From Heterohyrax brucei (taxonomy: Eukaryota > Chordata > Mammalia > Hyracoidea > Procaviidae): DNA of 64,000 nucleotides. The position numbers were made by a program, and so were the translations under genes. This document shows, piece after piece, positions 40,866-54,261 of the stretch; within the stretch, counting starts at the first letter, position 1; each line of letters opens with the position of its first letter. The stretch spans positions 116,783,431 through 116,847,430 of the forward strand of contig CM053146.1 of assembly GCA_028571685.1 (NCBI GenBank), read 5' to 3'. The notes below the pieces were generated by a model, which saw only the letters and a list, made by a program, of their open reading frames with translations, was not told the DNA's origin and did no database searches.

Positions 40866-42647
40866 TCTATTAATTGATACTGGCTTCAGAGAGGAAGAAT
40901 GATTACCACCTCAAACTCTGCTAAGCCCAGACTGCCTGTTTCTTTTTATTTTCTGATTACTAAAATCAAGCATGCATATAGTTAAGAAAACAACAATCAT
41001 CCAGATTCCCACAGCTCACACTTTCTTTTCCTTGGGTAGTTTCCCATCACTCCTAAAAAACTGAAGTGTTAGCCATTTCATGCCAACTGTGAGTCTCGCA
41101 GCAGTTATGTGAAAGGAATGGGGCGGGATGGGGGACTAGCTCACGGAATTAGCCACATTCTATAGATGACGAGGAGACACAGGAGGCAAGATGACGTGTC
41201 CAAAGCGAGTCACGTCTTTACCTGGTAGAGGAGCCATGTGATAACTCTCACCTCACTTCTGGTGCAGCAGGCCAGCCTGCCTTGTGGCTTGGTGTTTTGC
41301 TCTACTGAATGCAGTAAACTCTCAGTCAGCATTCACGTCTCAATATATGTTGACAAGTTTTATTTAGTCTGAGGAAGAGGTGAGCCGAATGCTTCTAATA
41401 TTGTTTCCAAGGTTCCTTCACTGCAAAATATAAGCTGAGCAGTACAACTCATTTGGGTGGAGCTGGGACCCTGGTGCTTCAGCTAGCACATCTGGTCATC
41501 CCTCTTCCACTGCCCATCGCTTCCACTAATGTACAAAGGAGCTAAGAAGCCTCTTGGGAAAATGTGTCAACCCTACTCAACGTTTTAATTTGTGAACATA
41601 TCTGTCAAAAATATCTAACAAGACGGTGGGGAGGGTTCTAAGACCATACATAGAAACAGTCATCAGAGACCGCAAGCAAACTCACCATAAGTGAAGAAAA
41701 TGTGAGGCGGTGTGAAGACCCTAAACATTAGATGAGTGTCATATACTCCTTACTGGTGTGGTGGCTGATAGGAGAGTTCCTTTGGACCTGGCCACCCAGA
41801 GCATTAGGTGTATCCCCTGAGAGAAAATAGTAATGTGAGAATGGATGATGTTTTATCACTGAGCTATAACGCTTCTGGACTCACTCAGCCTAGCTGTGGG
41901 ACCTCTTCTTTTTTAACAAAGTCAAAACCAAAACTAATGTAGCTCCTCAAGAGAAGAGGTGTGACACACAGCTCTGCTGGCACTGGGGCTCCACTGAGGA
42001 CTTACTCCGCCAGCCTTTGGCTACAGCAGAGCTCCAGTTCCGGGAACATGGCAGCACAGCAGCGACGGCCTTCTAAGCAGAGTTACAGCTGGAGATGGAA
42101 TCATTGTGAGATTGTTGGCTCTTGGCTCCTGTTGGTCAGCCACAGCAGTGGCAATAATTAGGGCTAATTAATGAATGCTTGTAAACACTCTGGGAGCAAA
42201 GGTATTTCTTGAAGTAGGGAACTCTGCAAGACTGACTCTCAGTGGTCAAGCAATTTCAGTGGTCAGTTAACGTGTGGTTCTTAATGTTGATTACAGAATA
42301 TTTTTTAACTCCATTCCTTGCCCTTCCTTTGTTGAGCTCCATGTGACATATAATCTCTTTCCCTAGCTTCTATGTCAACTGACTATAGCTGGTTGGGCCA
42401 ATGACAGGCACTGGCAGGAGACTGGAGGTTAAGAGCCGCGGTATTTCCGCCCTCTGCCTGAGCCTTGGTTGGTGTCTCTGGTAGTGGCCAGATCTTTTGT
42501 GGCTCTAGTTTCCACAGGAGTATCAAGATTGTAGTTTATGCTAGCTGATGGTCACCTTCTTTGTTTCTCTGTTCCTTCAGCTTAAGGACAGGTGTGATTC
42601 ACTGTCTTTGAGAAAATTGATCATTATCATCATTGCTCCCTGCACGA
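40866..42647. other. Repeat-poor unique DNA
   Basis: About 1.8 kb. ATTAGGGCTAATTAATGAAT at 42,158-42,177 has closely spaced homeodomain-type TAAT cores. The part at 42,380-42,600 (CCAATGACAGGCACTGGCAG) may be an ancient repeat of unassigned family. No gene seen. Confidence 0.35.
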
Positions 42648-42649
42648 GA

Positions 42650-42812
42650 GAAAACCTTGTGCTGTACTAGTTAAGAACTATATCTGCTAACCAGAAGGTC
42701 AGCAGTTTGAATCCACTGGGTGCTCTTTGGAAGCTTTGTGGGGCAATTCTACTCCGTCCTATAGGGTTGCTAGGGGTTGGCATTGATGCACCGAGTCTGG
42801 GTTTTTTTGGCT
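42650..42812 (+). repeat. AfroSINE, short form
   Basis: GAAAACCTTGTGCTGTACTA to GGCATTGATGCACCGAGTCT. Confidence 0.85.
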
Positions 42813-43147
42813 TCACACAAATGGTAGCTAACTCATAAAACCAATAATACTTATAATTGATGTTTTATTTGTTCTGTGGTTTTGGACACTGACGATGACT
42901 TGAAATTCAAAAGTTACAGTCCATTTTTATGGAGGACCTCTGTTTCTCAAGACAGGCTTGAAGAATAGAAGGTTATTTACTAACTTGAAACTTACCCTTC
43001 TGTCTGTCCTTTTGTATGCTGAGATTGGGATGCTGCAGGCAGCGTTTCTGTTTTGTCTGATGAGTCCATGTTTGGGCTCACCAACAAAGGCTGTTAGAGG
43101 GTCAATAAGGCTGGGGCAGAAAGAATTTCTACTTCTATTTGTTTCTT

Positions 43148-43285
43148 GAGCCCTGTTGGCTCAGCAGTTGAGAGGTTGGCTGTTTACCAAAAGGTCAGCA
43201 GTTCGAATCTACCAGCCACTCCTTGAAAACTTTATGGGGCAGTTCCGCTCTGTCTTACAGGGTTGCCACGAGTGGGAAATGAGTA
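43148..43285 (+). repeat. AfroSINE, short form
   Basis: GAGCCCTGTTGGCTCAGCAG, TCAGCAGTTCGAATCTACCA and ACAGGGTTGCCACGAGTGG. The 3' tail is cut off. Confidence 0.85.
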
Positions 43286-43679
43286 TTTCTTTTTTATGGG
43301 CTTCTTTTCTGCTTCCTGTTCCTGTGAGTCATCTTAGCATTGGCAGTTCATATAAGTAGCAGCAGTTGAATCCAATTTGCTGTTTCTAGGCCTCACAGAA
43401 TTAGCCTCACTGCTCCCCCTTAGGAACACCAGCACCAGTTGCCTAGAAACCCTAACACTCTTACCTCAGAAAGGGCCTTCCTATAAGCATCTAAACTTGC
43501 ATAATTCCAGTGCTTTATTCTTTCTCTTTGTAGGGGTGAAAGTGTCTTCCTGCAGCTGTTACATCATGTCACTGTAGACTTCTCTTGTTCTCTTTAACAA
43601 TTCTTTATGTTTAACTAATAATTCTAGATAATGAAATCCCTCTTTAAAAATACGGGATGAGATTGATGCCTCCGAACTG

Positions 43680-43775
43680 GACCCTGGCGATACCAGGAGA
43701 AACTTTGTTTAGTAGACTCTACTTTTACCTCTCAGGTTGTTCTGAGTCGAGATTGACTCAATGGCTACAGGTTTT
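43680..43775 (+). repeat. AfroSINE remnant
   Basis: Only the 3' end is clear: GTTCTGAGTCGAGATTGACT CAATGGCTAC. Confidence 0.5.
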
Positions 43776-45592
43776 CATCTTTAGGGAAAGCAAATGATGC
43801 CAGGAAGGAGATGAACTATAGGAAAGAAGAACAGTTTATGGTTGAATCTAGGCTGTCAGAACTCAGCTGGGTTTTTATTATAGTTCTTTGTATATAAAGA
43901 CTACATTCCATTAGAAAAGCTGAGGGTCTTCTGGATGCCCGAAAAAATACTGGAAAGTATTGCGGGTTAGAAAGCAAAACAGTAACACCTTTCCTTCCAA
44001 TATTTAAATATATGCATAAATTTTTTAAAAACTTTTCTTCTTTGAGACCTCATCACTACATTACATGGCAAGAAAATTTTTGGAAAGTGGGTCCAGTTAC
44101 AATCATCAGGTTTTAAACATGGCAACATCCATAAAGTAACTATATGCTAGATGTGTTCATGTATGGCCCAGTCTTACTTCCAGGTCTTCATAGGTCTGGT
44201 TGCCTCTGATTCAAGTGATATTTCTGCTCTCAGCCTTAGACTCCCTCCCTCCTGGCTAACTCTTTCTTGTCATTTCTAACAGCACTTCCTAGACCAGGTT
44301 AGGAGCCCCAGCTCAGTTCCACAGAAGTCTATCCCTAGCTTGCCACCTTCACTTCTAAGAAGCACGTGGTTTTACTTTATTCTACCCACAGAGTGCTGGA
44401 CAGATGCTGAAAAACACAGAAAAGGAAATATAATTTAGTACTCTGGCTGAAACTTTGCACATTCGATAAATGACAGGCAGAAGTAAGCACATAGAATTCA
44501 TTTTGGAAAAGCCATCAGTTATCCACTGCTTGGAACAAAAAATAGGGAGATGTATGAAATCCCATGCCCAATTGTTTGCATTTACTATTTTAAAATTAAA
44601 ACATTTAGAGTCTCTGACTTTTGGGAGTTCTTCTGAAGCAATTCTGTTTGCAAAAACACAGGTACAAGCAATTGTGTTTGTACCACTCAGGGACTCCATT
44701 GCCCCCAATAGGTGGTCTATCAACCTGTAGAGAGGACTCACGTCATGGGGGTTGAGAGCTGTCATGGTCTTTGCAGAGAACAGAAAGGGCAACAGGCCAC
44801 ATTTTTGAGCGTTCATTATTTCTGCGAGGACACCCTCATCCTTTACGCTTACCCTGATGAGCTACTAACCAATGCTGATGGATGGGTGAGGCTTCTACCT
44901 TGACTCCAACACTCCATCAAGGTTAGATATGCTTTGCTTTTCTGCCTTTTTGGTAGTTTTGAGTTTATTTCACTCTTTCCCCATCTTTTATACATGCTTC
45001 CACGTGACACTTATTGATATCACTGTGGCTGACTTTGGGCACACTTCCAGAGACGCTTGGATTTGCTCCTACTTTTCCATCCAATAAATTCATCTGTTAA
45101 GCATTGAAAGAAGAATTCTGGAAACTCCATCACCAGTTGGCAACTATCACATTTCTTAAGAGAAGAAAAATCTTCAAGCTAGTTGGAACCATATTTCTTG
45201 TGCTGGAATGGATTTAAACAAAAAATATATTGCACATTTGGGCAAGGACCTTGATTTTTCAACATACATCTTTCATGTGTTAGAAACTGATGATGCACAT
45301 TTTTTCCCTGGGGATCTTCCTTTTCTGAAGGCATTAAATTATCTGTATAGAGTACCAACTTGAATGGATGTGCTAATTAGCAGTGGCAAAATTTAGTATG
45401 CTACATTGAGAAGGAAGAGGAGATTAAGATCCTATTTCATTTAGGTATTTTATGTTGACTAAAAGGGAACAAATAAGTTAGAGGAGACTTCTTTGTCTAC
45501 ATAGCTTAGAAATGAAAGGCACGCACATATCATGCAGTAGGAGAGGAGCAAAACCTGTTTATTTCCTCTTCCTTTCTTATGGCTGTCAGATA
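43776..45592. other. Unique DNA with a 144-codon frame
   Basis: A minus-strand frame at 44,382-44,816 (144 codons) matches nothing I know and includes a scrap of AfroSINE head (CCACTCAGGGACTCC near 44,682-44,696). I do not call a gene. Confidence 0.35.
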
Positions 45593-45593
45593 T

Positions 45594-45752
45594 TCCAGAA
45601 ACCCTGGTAGCACAGTTGTTAAGTGCAGTGGGTGTTAACCAGAAGATTAGCAGCTCAAATCTGCTAGAAGCTCCTTGTAAACTCTATGTGGCAGTTTGAC
45701 TCCATCCTATAGTGTCAGCTATGGATTGGAATTGATGTCAATGGGTGTTCTG
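45594..45752 (+). repeat. AfroSINE, short form
   Basis: CAGAAACCCTGGTAGCACAG to GAATTGATGTCAATGGGTG. Confidence 0.85.
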
Positions 45753-45879
45753 TTTGGCCAGATCATCCACAGTAATAGTTCCTAAATCCTGCCATCAGTG
45801 AACCCTTGAGAAAACTCTCATGGTTAGTCTTTGCCCTTGCCCATGGCTCTTATTATTCCTCTATTCAACTAACAAAAAC

Positions 45880-46097
45880 AAACCAACAACTGAACAAATG
45901 CTAGCTGCTGCCCAGCCGTCTCCAATTCAGGGCAACCCAGTGTGTGTCAGAGCAGAACTGTACTCCATAGAGTTTGCAGTGGCTGATTCTTCTGAAACAC
46001 ATTGCTGGTTGTTTCTTCTAAGGTGCCTCTGGGTGGACTCAACCTCCAATCTTTTGTTCAGTAGTTGAGCTGTTCGTACCACTCAGGCCCTCCACCA
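45880..46097 (-). repeat. AfroSINE, long form, antisense
   Basis: GCTGCCCAGCCGTCTCCAAT, ACTCCATAGAGTTTGCAGTG and TACCACTCAGGCCCTCC. Confidence 0.8.
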
Positions 46098-47479
46098 TGC
46101 CCCCCAAACTTCCTTAACCCAGATATTTCGAATCACTGTTGTCTCCTGCGGCCTTCCCATTCTTGAACACAGTGGTCATGTGCTTGCACTAGCAGTATGA
46201 GCACCACCCGTGATGTCGTCAGAAATGCACTTTCTAGGGCGAAACCCGAGACCTCCTGACTCAGAAACTCTGGAACGGTGCCAGCAATCTGTGTCTCATC
46301 AAGCCCTCCAGGTAATTCTGATGTATGCCCTAACTCAGAAGATCTTGCCTGCTGCTAATTTGAAAATGAGGATCAGAAGACTTCTTTGGCCCTAGTTCAA
46401 AGTAGTAAACAAGTAACCACAGAACAAATATTAAACCCATCTCCTAATCGATTAGTGACAGCCTCGTGCTTCTGAAGGTCAGCCAGTTAACAACAGTATC
46501 ACTCTGGGATCACTTCTGAAATTCAAGTAATCCATAAATTTACAGTCACAAATCAGCCAATCCCTAAACACCACTGCTTCAAAAAGTCTGCCAGTCCCTG
46601 AAAAGCATGGATCACCAAGAGATCAGGTCTTGCTTTGTTCAGAGAAACCGAACTTTATAAGAATAGTTTGCCACTGCTTAGTAAACAATATTTACCTTCT
46701 TTGTTTCACATATATGTGATTGAGAATATCTTCCTTTAACAAATGATCAGAGTAGATTTTGAGGAAGTCAAAAATTGTGTGGAGAAAAGGATTTACCAGT
46801 TTGACTGAAACACAATTTTTGACGAATATGACATGCCTTGTTCAAGATAAGAACAAATTATGAATCAGATAGAATTTTTACTTGATAATAAAAAATAGAA
46901 AAGGAAAAGATATGTAATATACTCAAATAGTTATTATAAACAATGACTATTCACTACATAAAATATTGTGACATCACATCAGGAAAATTGGAAGAGAAAA
47001 AAATGAAGGTATGAGGATAATGTTAGCACTAAGTCATGATTTTCTGTAGCAGAACAGCCACACCTCCCCAAAAGAGCTACAAAGAAGAATTAGAAGTAGG
47101 TAAAAGTAAATGCTGCCAAAATAGGTGTTAATTAAATTTTCATGTAATTCATAAAATATTTGTTGAGCATATACTATACACTATTGGATGCTAGGGATGA
47201 AATTCTGTCAGAAGACACAGGCTGTAAGTATTTTCAGTGCAAACCTAGGGATAAACTAAATAATTCTGAGAATCACGATGGTTGCAAAAAAAAATTGAAA
47301 AAGGGAGTGAATGTGCCTTAAGAATCATAAGAATAATGGGAATTTCCTAGACAGACTTAAAAAAGAAAAGAACATTCCAGGCATCGTGAATAACATGGAC
47401 AAAAAAAAAAAGGCAACGATGTAGGAAAGTGAGAATGAAAACTGGGAAATAGTGAGTACTTTGGGGAACGGACCCCAAG
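46098..47479. other. Unique DNA, possible old repeat at its end
   Basis: 47,150-47,440 (TTTGTTGAGCATATACTATA and AACATTCCAGGCATCGTGAA) resembles a common ancient mammalian repeat, family unassigned. No gene seen. Confidence 0.35.
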
Positions 47480-48365
47480 TGAGATTTATTTATTACTGTG
47501 TATAGAAATGCAGTGAATTCATATATATTGATTGTGAATTTCAGAGGTTGCTTTTCATTGGCAATATTCCATAAAGTGCTTCACATGCACATCATGTATG
47601 TAATCACATGGTCTGCTGTGATAGTTTTACTTCTTCCTCTTCAGTCTTTTTGCTGTTTATTTTTATTTCTTGTTGCACATGCTAGGACTTCAGTACATCA
47701 TTTAATTGAAGTGATGGGAGTATATATTCTTGCCTTGTTCTGTATCATAGAAGAGAAGTATGCCATGTTTTATGATGTATGTATGATAATTGCCTATAGG
47801 TTATCACATGAAAAAGTTCTATTCTTAGTTTGCCGATAAAGTTTATTGTGAATAGACATCAAATTTTGTCAGATACATTTTTTTTTGTATTTGTTGAGAT
47901 AATTATACACTTTTTTATCCTTTATTCTGTAAATATCAATCGTTGATTCATGTTTTAAAAAATAAATAACTTTTTAAACCTGGGATAAATCCCACTTGGT
48001 CATGATATTTATGCATCGCTGAATTCAATAGGCTGATATTTTTTTAGGCTTATTTTCACTTGTGTTTATGTAGTATACTGGTCTGTAACTTTGAAAAATA
48101 TTTTTGTCAAGTGTTATCAGTGTTAAGGTAGCATCATAAAAATCTAGAAAATGTGCACACCTCTTTGAGTTTCTGAAAGATTTTTCTTCCTAAATTTTTT
48201 ATTGCATAAACCGACAAGATTTGGAATTTCTTTGTGGGAATGGCTTGATTGCAAATTCAATTTATTTGCTAGATACAGGTAATTTTTACATGTCTTTTTG
48301 TATGAATTTTGGGAGACTACATTTTTAAAGAATTTAACCAGTTTATGTAATTGGAATTGGGGGGC

Positions 48366-48818
48366 AATTCTCCACGGGTCTTTCAAATAGCTGCACATCT
48401 TGTGAATACCAGATCTGACTCCTTTTGCTACAGATCATTATTTTCAAAAATGTTTGCATGATGAAAGAGATAGTTTTTTCCTCTGGAGCAGAGGGCTGTC
48501 CAGAATTCTATAATAAAGATAATGTCTCCCTGTTGGGAAAGGTTAGAGAAGTCTGTTTCCAGATCCTTCTCAAAATTTGAGGTCTTCTAACCTTGGGAAT
48601 CCCCAGCTATGATACAAACCAGTTGTGTGTGCCACATCCAACAGAACGGCTTACATCACTGTAGTGGAACTTGAAGAGTAAGGGGAACTGTCTTGAACAT
48701 GAAGACCTACTGCTTGCCATCACATGAGTAATAAAAAGTCCTTTGTCTCTGACTCAGAAATCTTGTGTCTTCTGCCAGAATACATGAAAGTGGTGGGCTA
48801 ACCCATCAGCTTTCAAAT
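48366..48818 (+). mobile_element. Probable solo LTR, family unknown
   Basis: The 3' part reads CACATGAGTAATAAAAAGTC and CTTTGTCTCTGACTCAGAAA, the usual poly-A signal and U5-like sequence of an LTR. It interrupts the L1M. The ends are approximate, with no clear target duplication. Confidence 0.5.
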
Positions 48819-49049
48819 AATGCAAAAATCTGAGAACTTTTACAATTCTCAAATATTGGCGTAAGTTGTTTATAATATCCCTTTTTATCTTTTGCACACC
48901 TGTAGATTAGTGGTAAAACTGACTGTTTTGTTCCTGGTATTGTTGGCATTCTCTGTCTTCCTCTTCCCCTTCTGTTTCCCCTCTCTGTTCCTTTCTTTTT
49001 CCCTTGCCTTCTTCTCCTCTCCCTTTTGATCAGTCTTGCTAGGAATTTA

Positions 49050-49068
49050 CCAATTTTATTAATTTTTA
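49050..49068. repeat. L1 target-site duplication, left copy
   Basis: CCAATTTTATTAATTTTTA, identical to 56,010-56,028. Confidence 0.9.
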
Positions 49069-49088
49069 TTATTTATTTATTTATTATG

Positions 49089-50088
49089 ATTGAATGACAA
49101 TGTACATTTCCATATAAATTTGCATGCCCACCTATATGCAACTCCCACTGCTCTCCCTGCCTGGTGACAGCACACTCTTCCTCTCTACTCCATACATGTC
49201 TTGTCCTCCCAACAATCTCCTATCCCCTCCTCTCCACCCACTCCCCTGCCACCAGTAAGAGGTCAGCAGGACGACATACTACAGACGCATAGAACCATAA
49301 AGTGCACACATGACATGGTCACTCTCTGTCGCAAAGTCCAATCCATTCCAATCCATTCCTGTCTAAAGAGTTGACCTCCATTATGATTTATGGACAGAAG
49401 AAGCATCAGGGCCCGAGGCCACACTCCCTGGGGAGCTCTGAGGCTGCTGGACCATCAGTTGTGGTCTTTTAGTGGAGATCTCAGAGTACACCCTGTTTTA
49501 TTCCTGTGTTGCCAGTGAGACTCAGCTTGTGAGCTCTATCACAGTTATCACTGGTGGTGACCGGGCAACATCTGGTTCTTCTGGTTGCAAGTCGATGCAG
49601 TCACCCACTCACGTGGATCTCTCTGTCCTCTGGGTTCTCATTTTCCCATGTCGTTTTGGTCCTTGGTGATCATCTGTTCCTCCTGAGTTGAGACCATTTG
49701 TTGTACCCTCGGATGGCAGCTTGGCAGCTTTTAAGATCCCAGATACCACTTCCTGATGTGGGGTGCAGAAGGCTCTCCCAGCAAAACACTAGTTGTGGCA
49801 ACTGGCCTCGATTTCCCCTGAGAGCGTGGTCCCCGCACCCCACCCTAGCAATGTTGGGTTAAAATGGGAGGAGTAATCATGTTATGTTGAAGTCCAGTCA
49901 ATATTGATCTTCTTTCTAATATGTGCTGTCACAGATTTCAACAAATTTCTATCAACTATCTAATCTAAACCCTCCCCCAGTCAGCCTCCCTCCCTCCCCA
50001 CTCTTGCAGTCGTCAAAGAGTCTTTTATTCTATCCATGAGTCTGTTTTCAAGTTCTTATCATAGGGGTCTCATACAATATTTGGCCTT
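49089..50088 (-). mobile_element. L1 3' UTR
   Basis: About 1 kb after ORF2. It is the reference in this window for the truncated tails at 5.3, 8.2, 26.5 and 40.0 kb (shared landmark: GAGTTGAGACCATTTGTTGT-type sequence near 49,685), though this subfamily differs clearly from those. Confidence 0.75.
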
Positions 50089-53000
50089 TTATTGCTGACT
50101 ACTTTCACTCAGCATAATGTCCTCCACTTGAAACCTGGTTATGAGATGTTTCCTAAAACCATCGTTGTTCTTTATCATCGTGTAGTGTTCTATCGAGTAT
50201 GTATACCATAGTTTACCTGTCCATTCCTCTGTTTTTGGACATCTAGGTTGATTCCACCTTTTTGCTATTGTGGACTGTGCTGCAATAAATATTCGTGTGC
50301 ATGTATCAGCTGGTGTGAATGGCCTTGATTCTGTAGGATATAATCTAAGCAGTGGAATTACTAAGTCAAATGGTGTATCTCTATCCAGCTTTTTAAGGAA
50401 GTGCCAGATGGCTTTCCAAAGAGATTGCACCATTTTGCAATCCCACCAACAGTGTAGGATAGTTCCAGTTGCTCCACAGCCTCTCCACTATTTGTTGTTT
50501 TGTGTTTTTTGGATCATGGCCATCCTTGTTGGCATGAGATAGTGTCTCATTGTAGTTTTGATTGGAATTTCTTTAATAGCTAATGATCAGGATCATGTCC
50601 ACATGTGTTTTTTGGCTGCCTGGATCTTCTCTTTAGAGAAGTGTCTGTCCATCTCCTTTGCCCATTGCTTAATTGGATGATTTATCTTTTTCTTGTTGAT
50701 ATTTTGTAGTACCTTATACATTACAGAGATCAGACATTGGTCTGGCATACAATTGCCAAATGTTTTTTCCCATTCTGTATGTGGCCTTTTAATTCTATTA
50801 ATATAGCCTTTGGATAAGCAAAAGTGTTTGATTCTTAATAGTTTCTATTTATCTATTTTCTCTTCTGTTGTTTGTAGTTTGTTTGACAGATTTTGAAGTC
50901 TCTCTATGTTGTATACTAAAACTTTCACTGTTGTTCCTACTTTTCCTTGGATGAGCTTTATCGTTTTACATTTGATATTTAGGTCTTCTATCCAGTTTGA
51001 GCTGGGTTTTGTATAATGTGTAAGATATGGATCTTGTTTCAATTTATTGCAGATGGATATCCAATTTTGCCAGCACCATTTGTTGAAGAGATTGTTTTTA
51101 CTCCAGTTTAACGTCTTAAAGTCTTTGTCAAATAGCAACTGTTCATAGGAAGATGGTGTCATATCTGGAGTCCTGATTCTGTTCCATTGATCTATCTGTC
51201 TCTTTTTGTACCAGTACCAGGCTGTGTTGACTGCTGTGGCGATGTAATAGGTTCTAAAGTCCGGTCATGAGAGGCCTCCCAGTGTGTTCTTCTTCAGTAG
51301 TGCTTTACTTATCCGGAGGTTCTTCTCTTTCCAAACAAAGTTGGTGACTTGTTTCTCCACCTCATTAAAGAATGTCACTGGTATTTGTATTGAGGCATTA
51401 TATAAGTAGATTACTTTAGGTAAAATAGACATTTTCACAATGTTAAGTCTTCCTATTCAGGAGCAGGGTAGGTTTCTCCATTATGTAAGTCCCTCTTAGT
51501 TTCTTGTACTAAGGACTTGTAGTTCTCTTTGTAAAGGTCTGTTATTTCTCTGGTTAGGTTTACTCCTAGACACTTTATCTTCTTAAGGGCTATAGTAAAT
51601 GGTATTGACTTGGTGATTTCTTCCTTAACAATCTTGTTATTGGTAGAAGGGAATCCTGCTGATTTACTTATGTTTATCTTGTATCCTGAGATTTTGCTGA
51701 TCTCTTCTATCAATTTGAGTAGTTTGTTTATGGATTCTTTAGGATTCTCTGCGTTTACAAGCATATCATCTGCAAGTAGGGAGATTTTTACTTCTTTACT
51801 GATGCAGATGCCCTTTATTTCTTGGTCTTGTCTAACTGCTCTGACTAGAACTTTTAGTACAATGTTGAATAGGAAAGGTGAGAGTGGGCATCCTTGTCTA
51901 GTTCCTGTTCTCACGGGAAACGGTTTCAATCTCTCTCTATTCAAGATGATGTAGGCAGTTGGCTTTGTATAAGTGGCCCTTATTGCACTGAGGAATTGGT
52001 CTATTCCTATTTTGCTGAGAATTTTTAGCACGAATGGGTGTTGGACTTTATCAAACGCCTTTTCTGCATCAGTAGACAAAATTAGGTGATTTTTGTCTTT
52101 CATGTTATGTATGTGGTTGATTACATTAATTGTTTTTCTGATGTTGAACCAGCCTTACATCCCTGTTATGAATCCAACTTGGTCATGGTGGATTATTTTT
52201 TTGATATGTTATTGTATTCTATTGGCAAGAATTTTGTTGAAGATTTTTGCATCTAGATTTATGAATGATATCGGTCTGCAGTTCTCTTCGGTTGGATCTT
52301 TCCCTGACTTTGGTACTAAGGTTATGCTGGCTTCATAGAATGAATTTGGGAGTATTCCACCCCTTTCTATACTGTGATATAGTCTCAGTAGTATTGGGGA
52401 TAAATCTTCTCTAACGGCTTGATAGAATTCTGCAGTGAAACCATCTGGGCCCAGACTTTTTTTGTTGGTAGTTTTTGGATGACTTTCTCAATCTCTTCCT
52501 TTGTAATGGGTTAATTAAGTTGTTCTGCTTCAGCTTGTGATAATTTGGGTAGGTGATATGAATCAAGGAATTTGTCCATTTCCTCTAGGTTTTTTCAAAT
52601 TTGTTAGAGCACAGTCTTCCATAGTATTCTGTTATGAGATTTCTGATTTCTGTTGGATTTGTTATGACAACTCCTCTCTCATTTCTTATTTGGGTTATTG
52701 ATTTCCTTTCCTGTTTTGCTTTAGTAAATTTAGCCAATGGTTTCTCAATTTTGTTGATCTTTTCAAAAAACCAGTTTTTGTTCTTTTCAATTTTTTTATT
52801 TGTTCTTCTGTTCTCTAATTTGTTTAGTTCTGCTCTAATCTTTATGATCTGGTTTCTTCTGGTGCCTGAGGGCTTCCTCTGATGTTTTCTCACTTTACTT
52901 GTTCAAGCCGTAGGGTCACTTCTTTGGTTTGGTTTCTTTCTTCCTTCCAGATGTGTGCACTTATGGAGATAAACGGACCAATGACAACTGCTTTGGCTGT

Positions 53001-53835
53001 ATCCCATAGGTTCTGGTAGGAAGTGCTTTCATTCTCATTGGGATCCATAAATTACTTTATTTCATCTTTGATTTCTTCCACAACCCATGGCTTTTTGAGC
53101 AAGATGTTGTTCAGTTTTTATGAGTTCCACTTTTTATCTATGCTTTCTCTGGTACTGATTTCGACTTTTATGGCTTTATGATTTGAGAAGATGCTTTTCA
53201 TTAATTCAGTGATATGGATTTTGTTGAGAATTGCTTTATGTCCTAACACATGGTCTATTCTGGAGAATATTCCATGTGCACTGGAGAAGAAGATGTATTT
53301 GTCTGTTGATGAACAGAAAGTTCTGTATATGTTGATGAGGTCTAGTTGGTTAATTGTGGCAATAAGGTCTTCTGTGTCTTTATTGAGCTTTTTCCTAGAT
53401 GATCTGTCTAATATTGAGAGTGGAGTGATCTATCTCATTTTTGAGTGTAGTCAGTGTTTCTTCAATGTATTTAGATGCTCTAATATTAGGTTCATAGATA
53501 TTTAATATTGTTAAGTCCTGTTTGTATTTTGAATTTTTTAGCAATAGTGTCCATCCTTGTCCATGATGGTGGATTTTACATTAAAAATCTGTTTTCTCTG
53601 ACATTAGAATTGCCACACCTGCTCTTCTTTGTTCATTGTTAGCTGGATATATATTCTTCCATCCTTTAATTTTCAGTTTGTTCATATCTTTTAGTCTAAG
53701 GTGAGGTTCTTGTAGACAACGTATGGACGAGTCGTGCCTTTTGATCCAAGATGTCACTGAATGTGTCTTTACTGGGGCATTCAGTCCATTCACATTCAAT
53801 GTAATGATTGATAGGTATGTGTTCTGTGCTGCCAT
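50089..53835 (-). pseudogene. L1 ORF2 (endonuclease and reverse transcriptase), broken
   Basis: The N terminus is MAAQNTYLSIITLNVNGLNA at 53,835, the AP-endonuclease start. QEPHLRLKDMNKLKIKGW follows in order. The reverse transcriptase lies in a 216-codon open piece at 51,453-52,103: motif [16 protein letters not shown], motif [15 protein letters not shown], and motif C SLLADDML (LADD where L1 normally has FADD; both Asp present). The C-terminal pieces at 50,845-51,162 (NKWCWQNWISICNKLK) and 50,089-50,433 (YTYSIEHYTMIKNNDG) match the ORF2p C-terminal region. At least four breaks separate these open pieces. Full ORF2p is about 1,275 residues; the span here corresponds to nearly all of it. Confidence 0.9.
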
Positions 53836-54261
53836 TGTGATATGTTTATTTTTATGCTGATGTGTTCTCTGTTGTTCTTATTAACCTGGGACATTCTTTG
53901 TCAGTTGATTTTTCACCTTTTTCAGGGTTGGTTTTGTGGTTGTTGAGACTCTTGTATTACATTTCTTGATTTGATATGTTGCATATTTATTGTGCTTTAT
54001 AGCTGTCCCTAAGATCCCCCTTAATAAACTATGTATAAACCCAATTTTAATTACTACTAGTCTTATTTACTTCCTCTCCATCTGGAAGGACGATGACAAC
54101 TGTAGTACATCCCTCTTTTTAATATGATGACATTATAGTTTTCATGATATGATCACTGGATCATTTCTTTCACTATTATAGATTTGACTGAGTTTGGAAC
54201 ATTCCCTCACTGAGTAGGATTCTTGGTGATATGTCCTAATTTGCTTCTAAAATATAAAGTT

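Noticed and set aside
44382-44816. 144-codon minus-strand frame as a gene
   Set aside because: No recognised domain, contains a scrap of AfroSINE head, and sits in AT-rich DNA where such frames occur by chance.
51610-51954. 114-codon plus-strand frame
   Set aside because: Shadow of the L1 reverse-transcriptase frame on the opposite strand.
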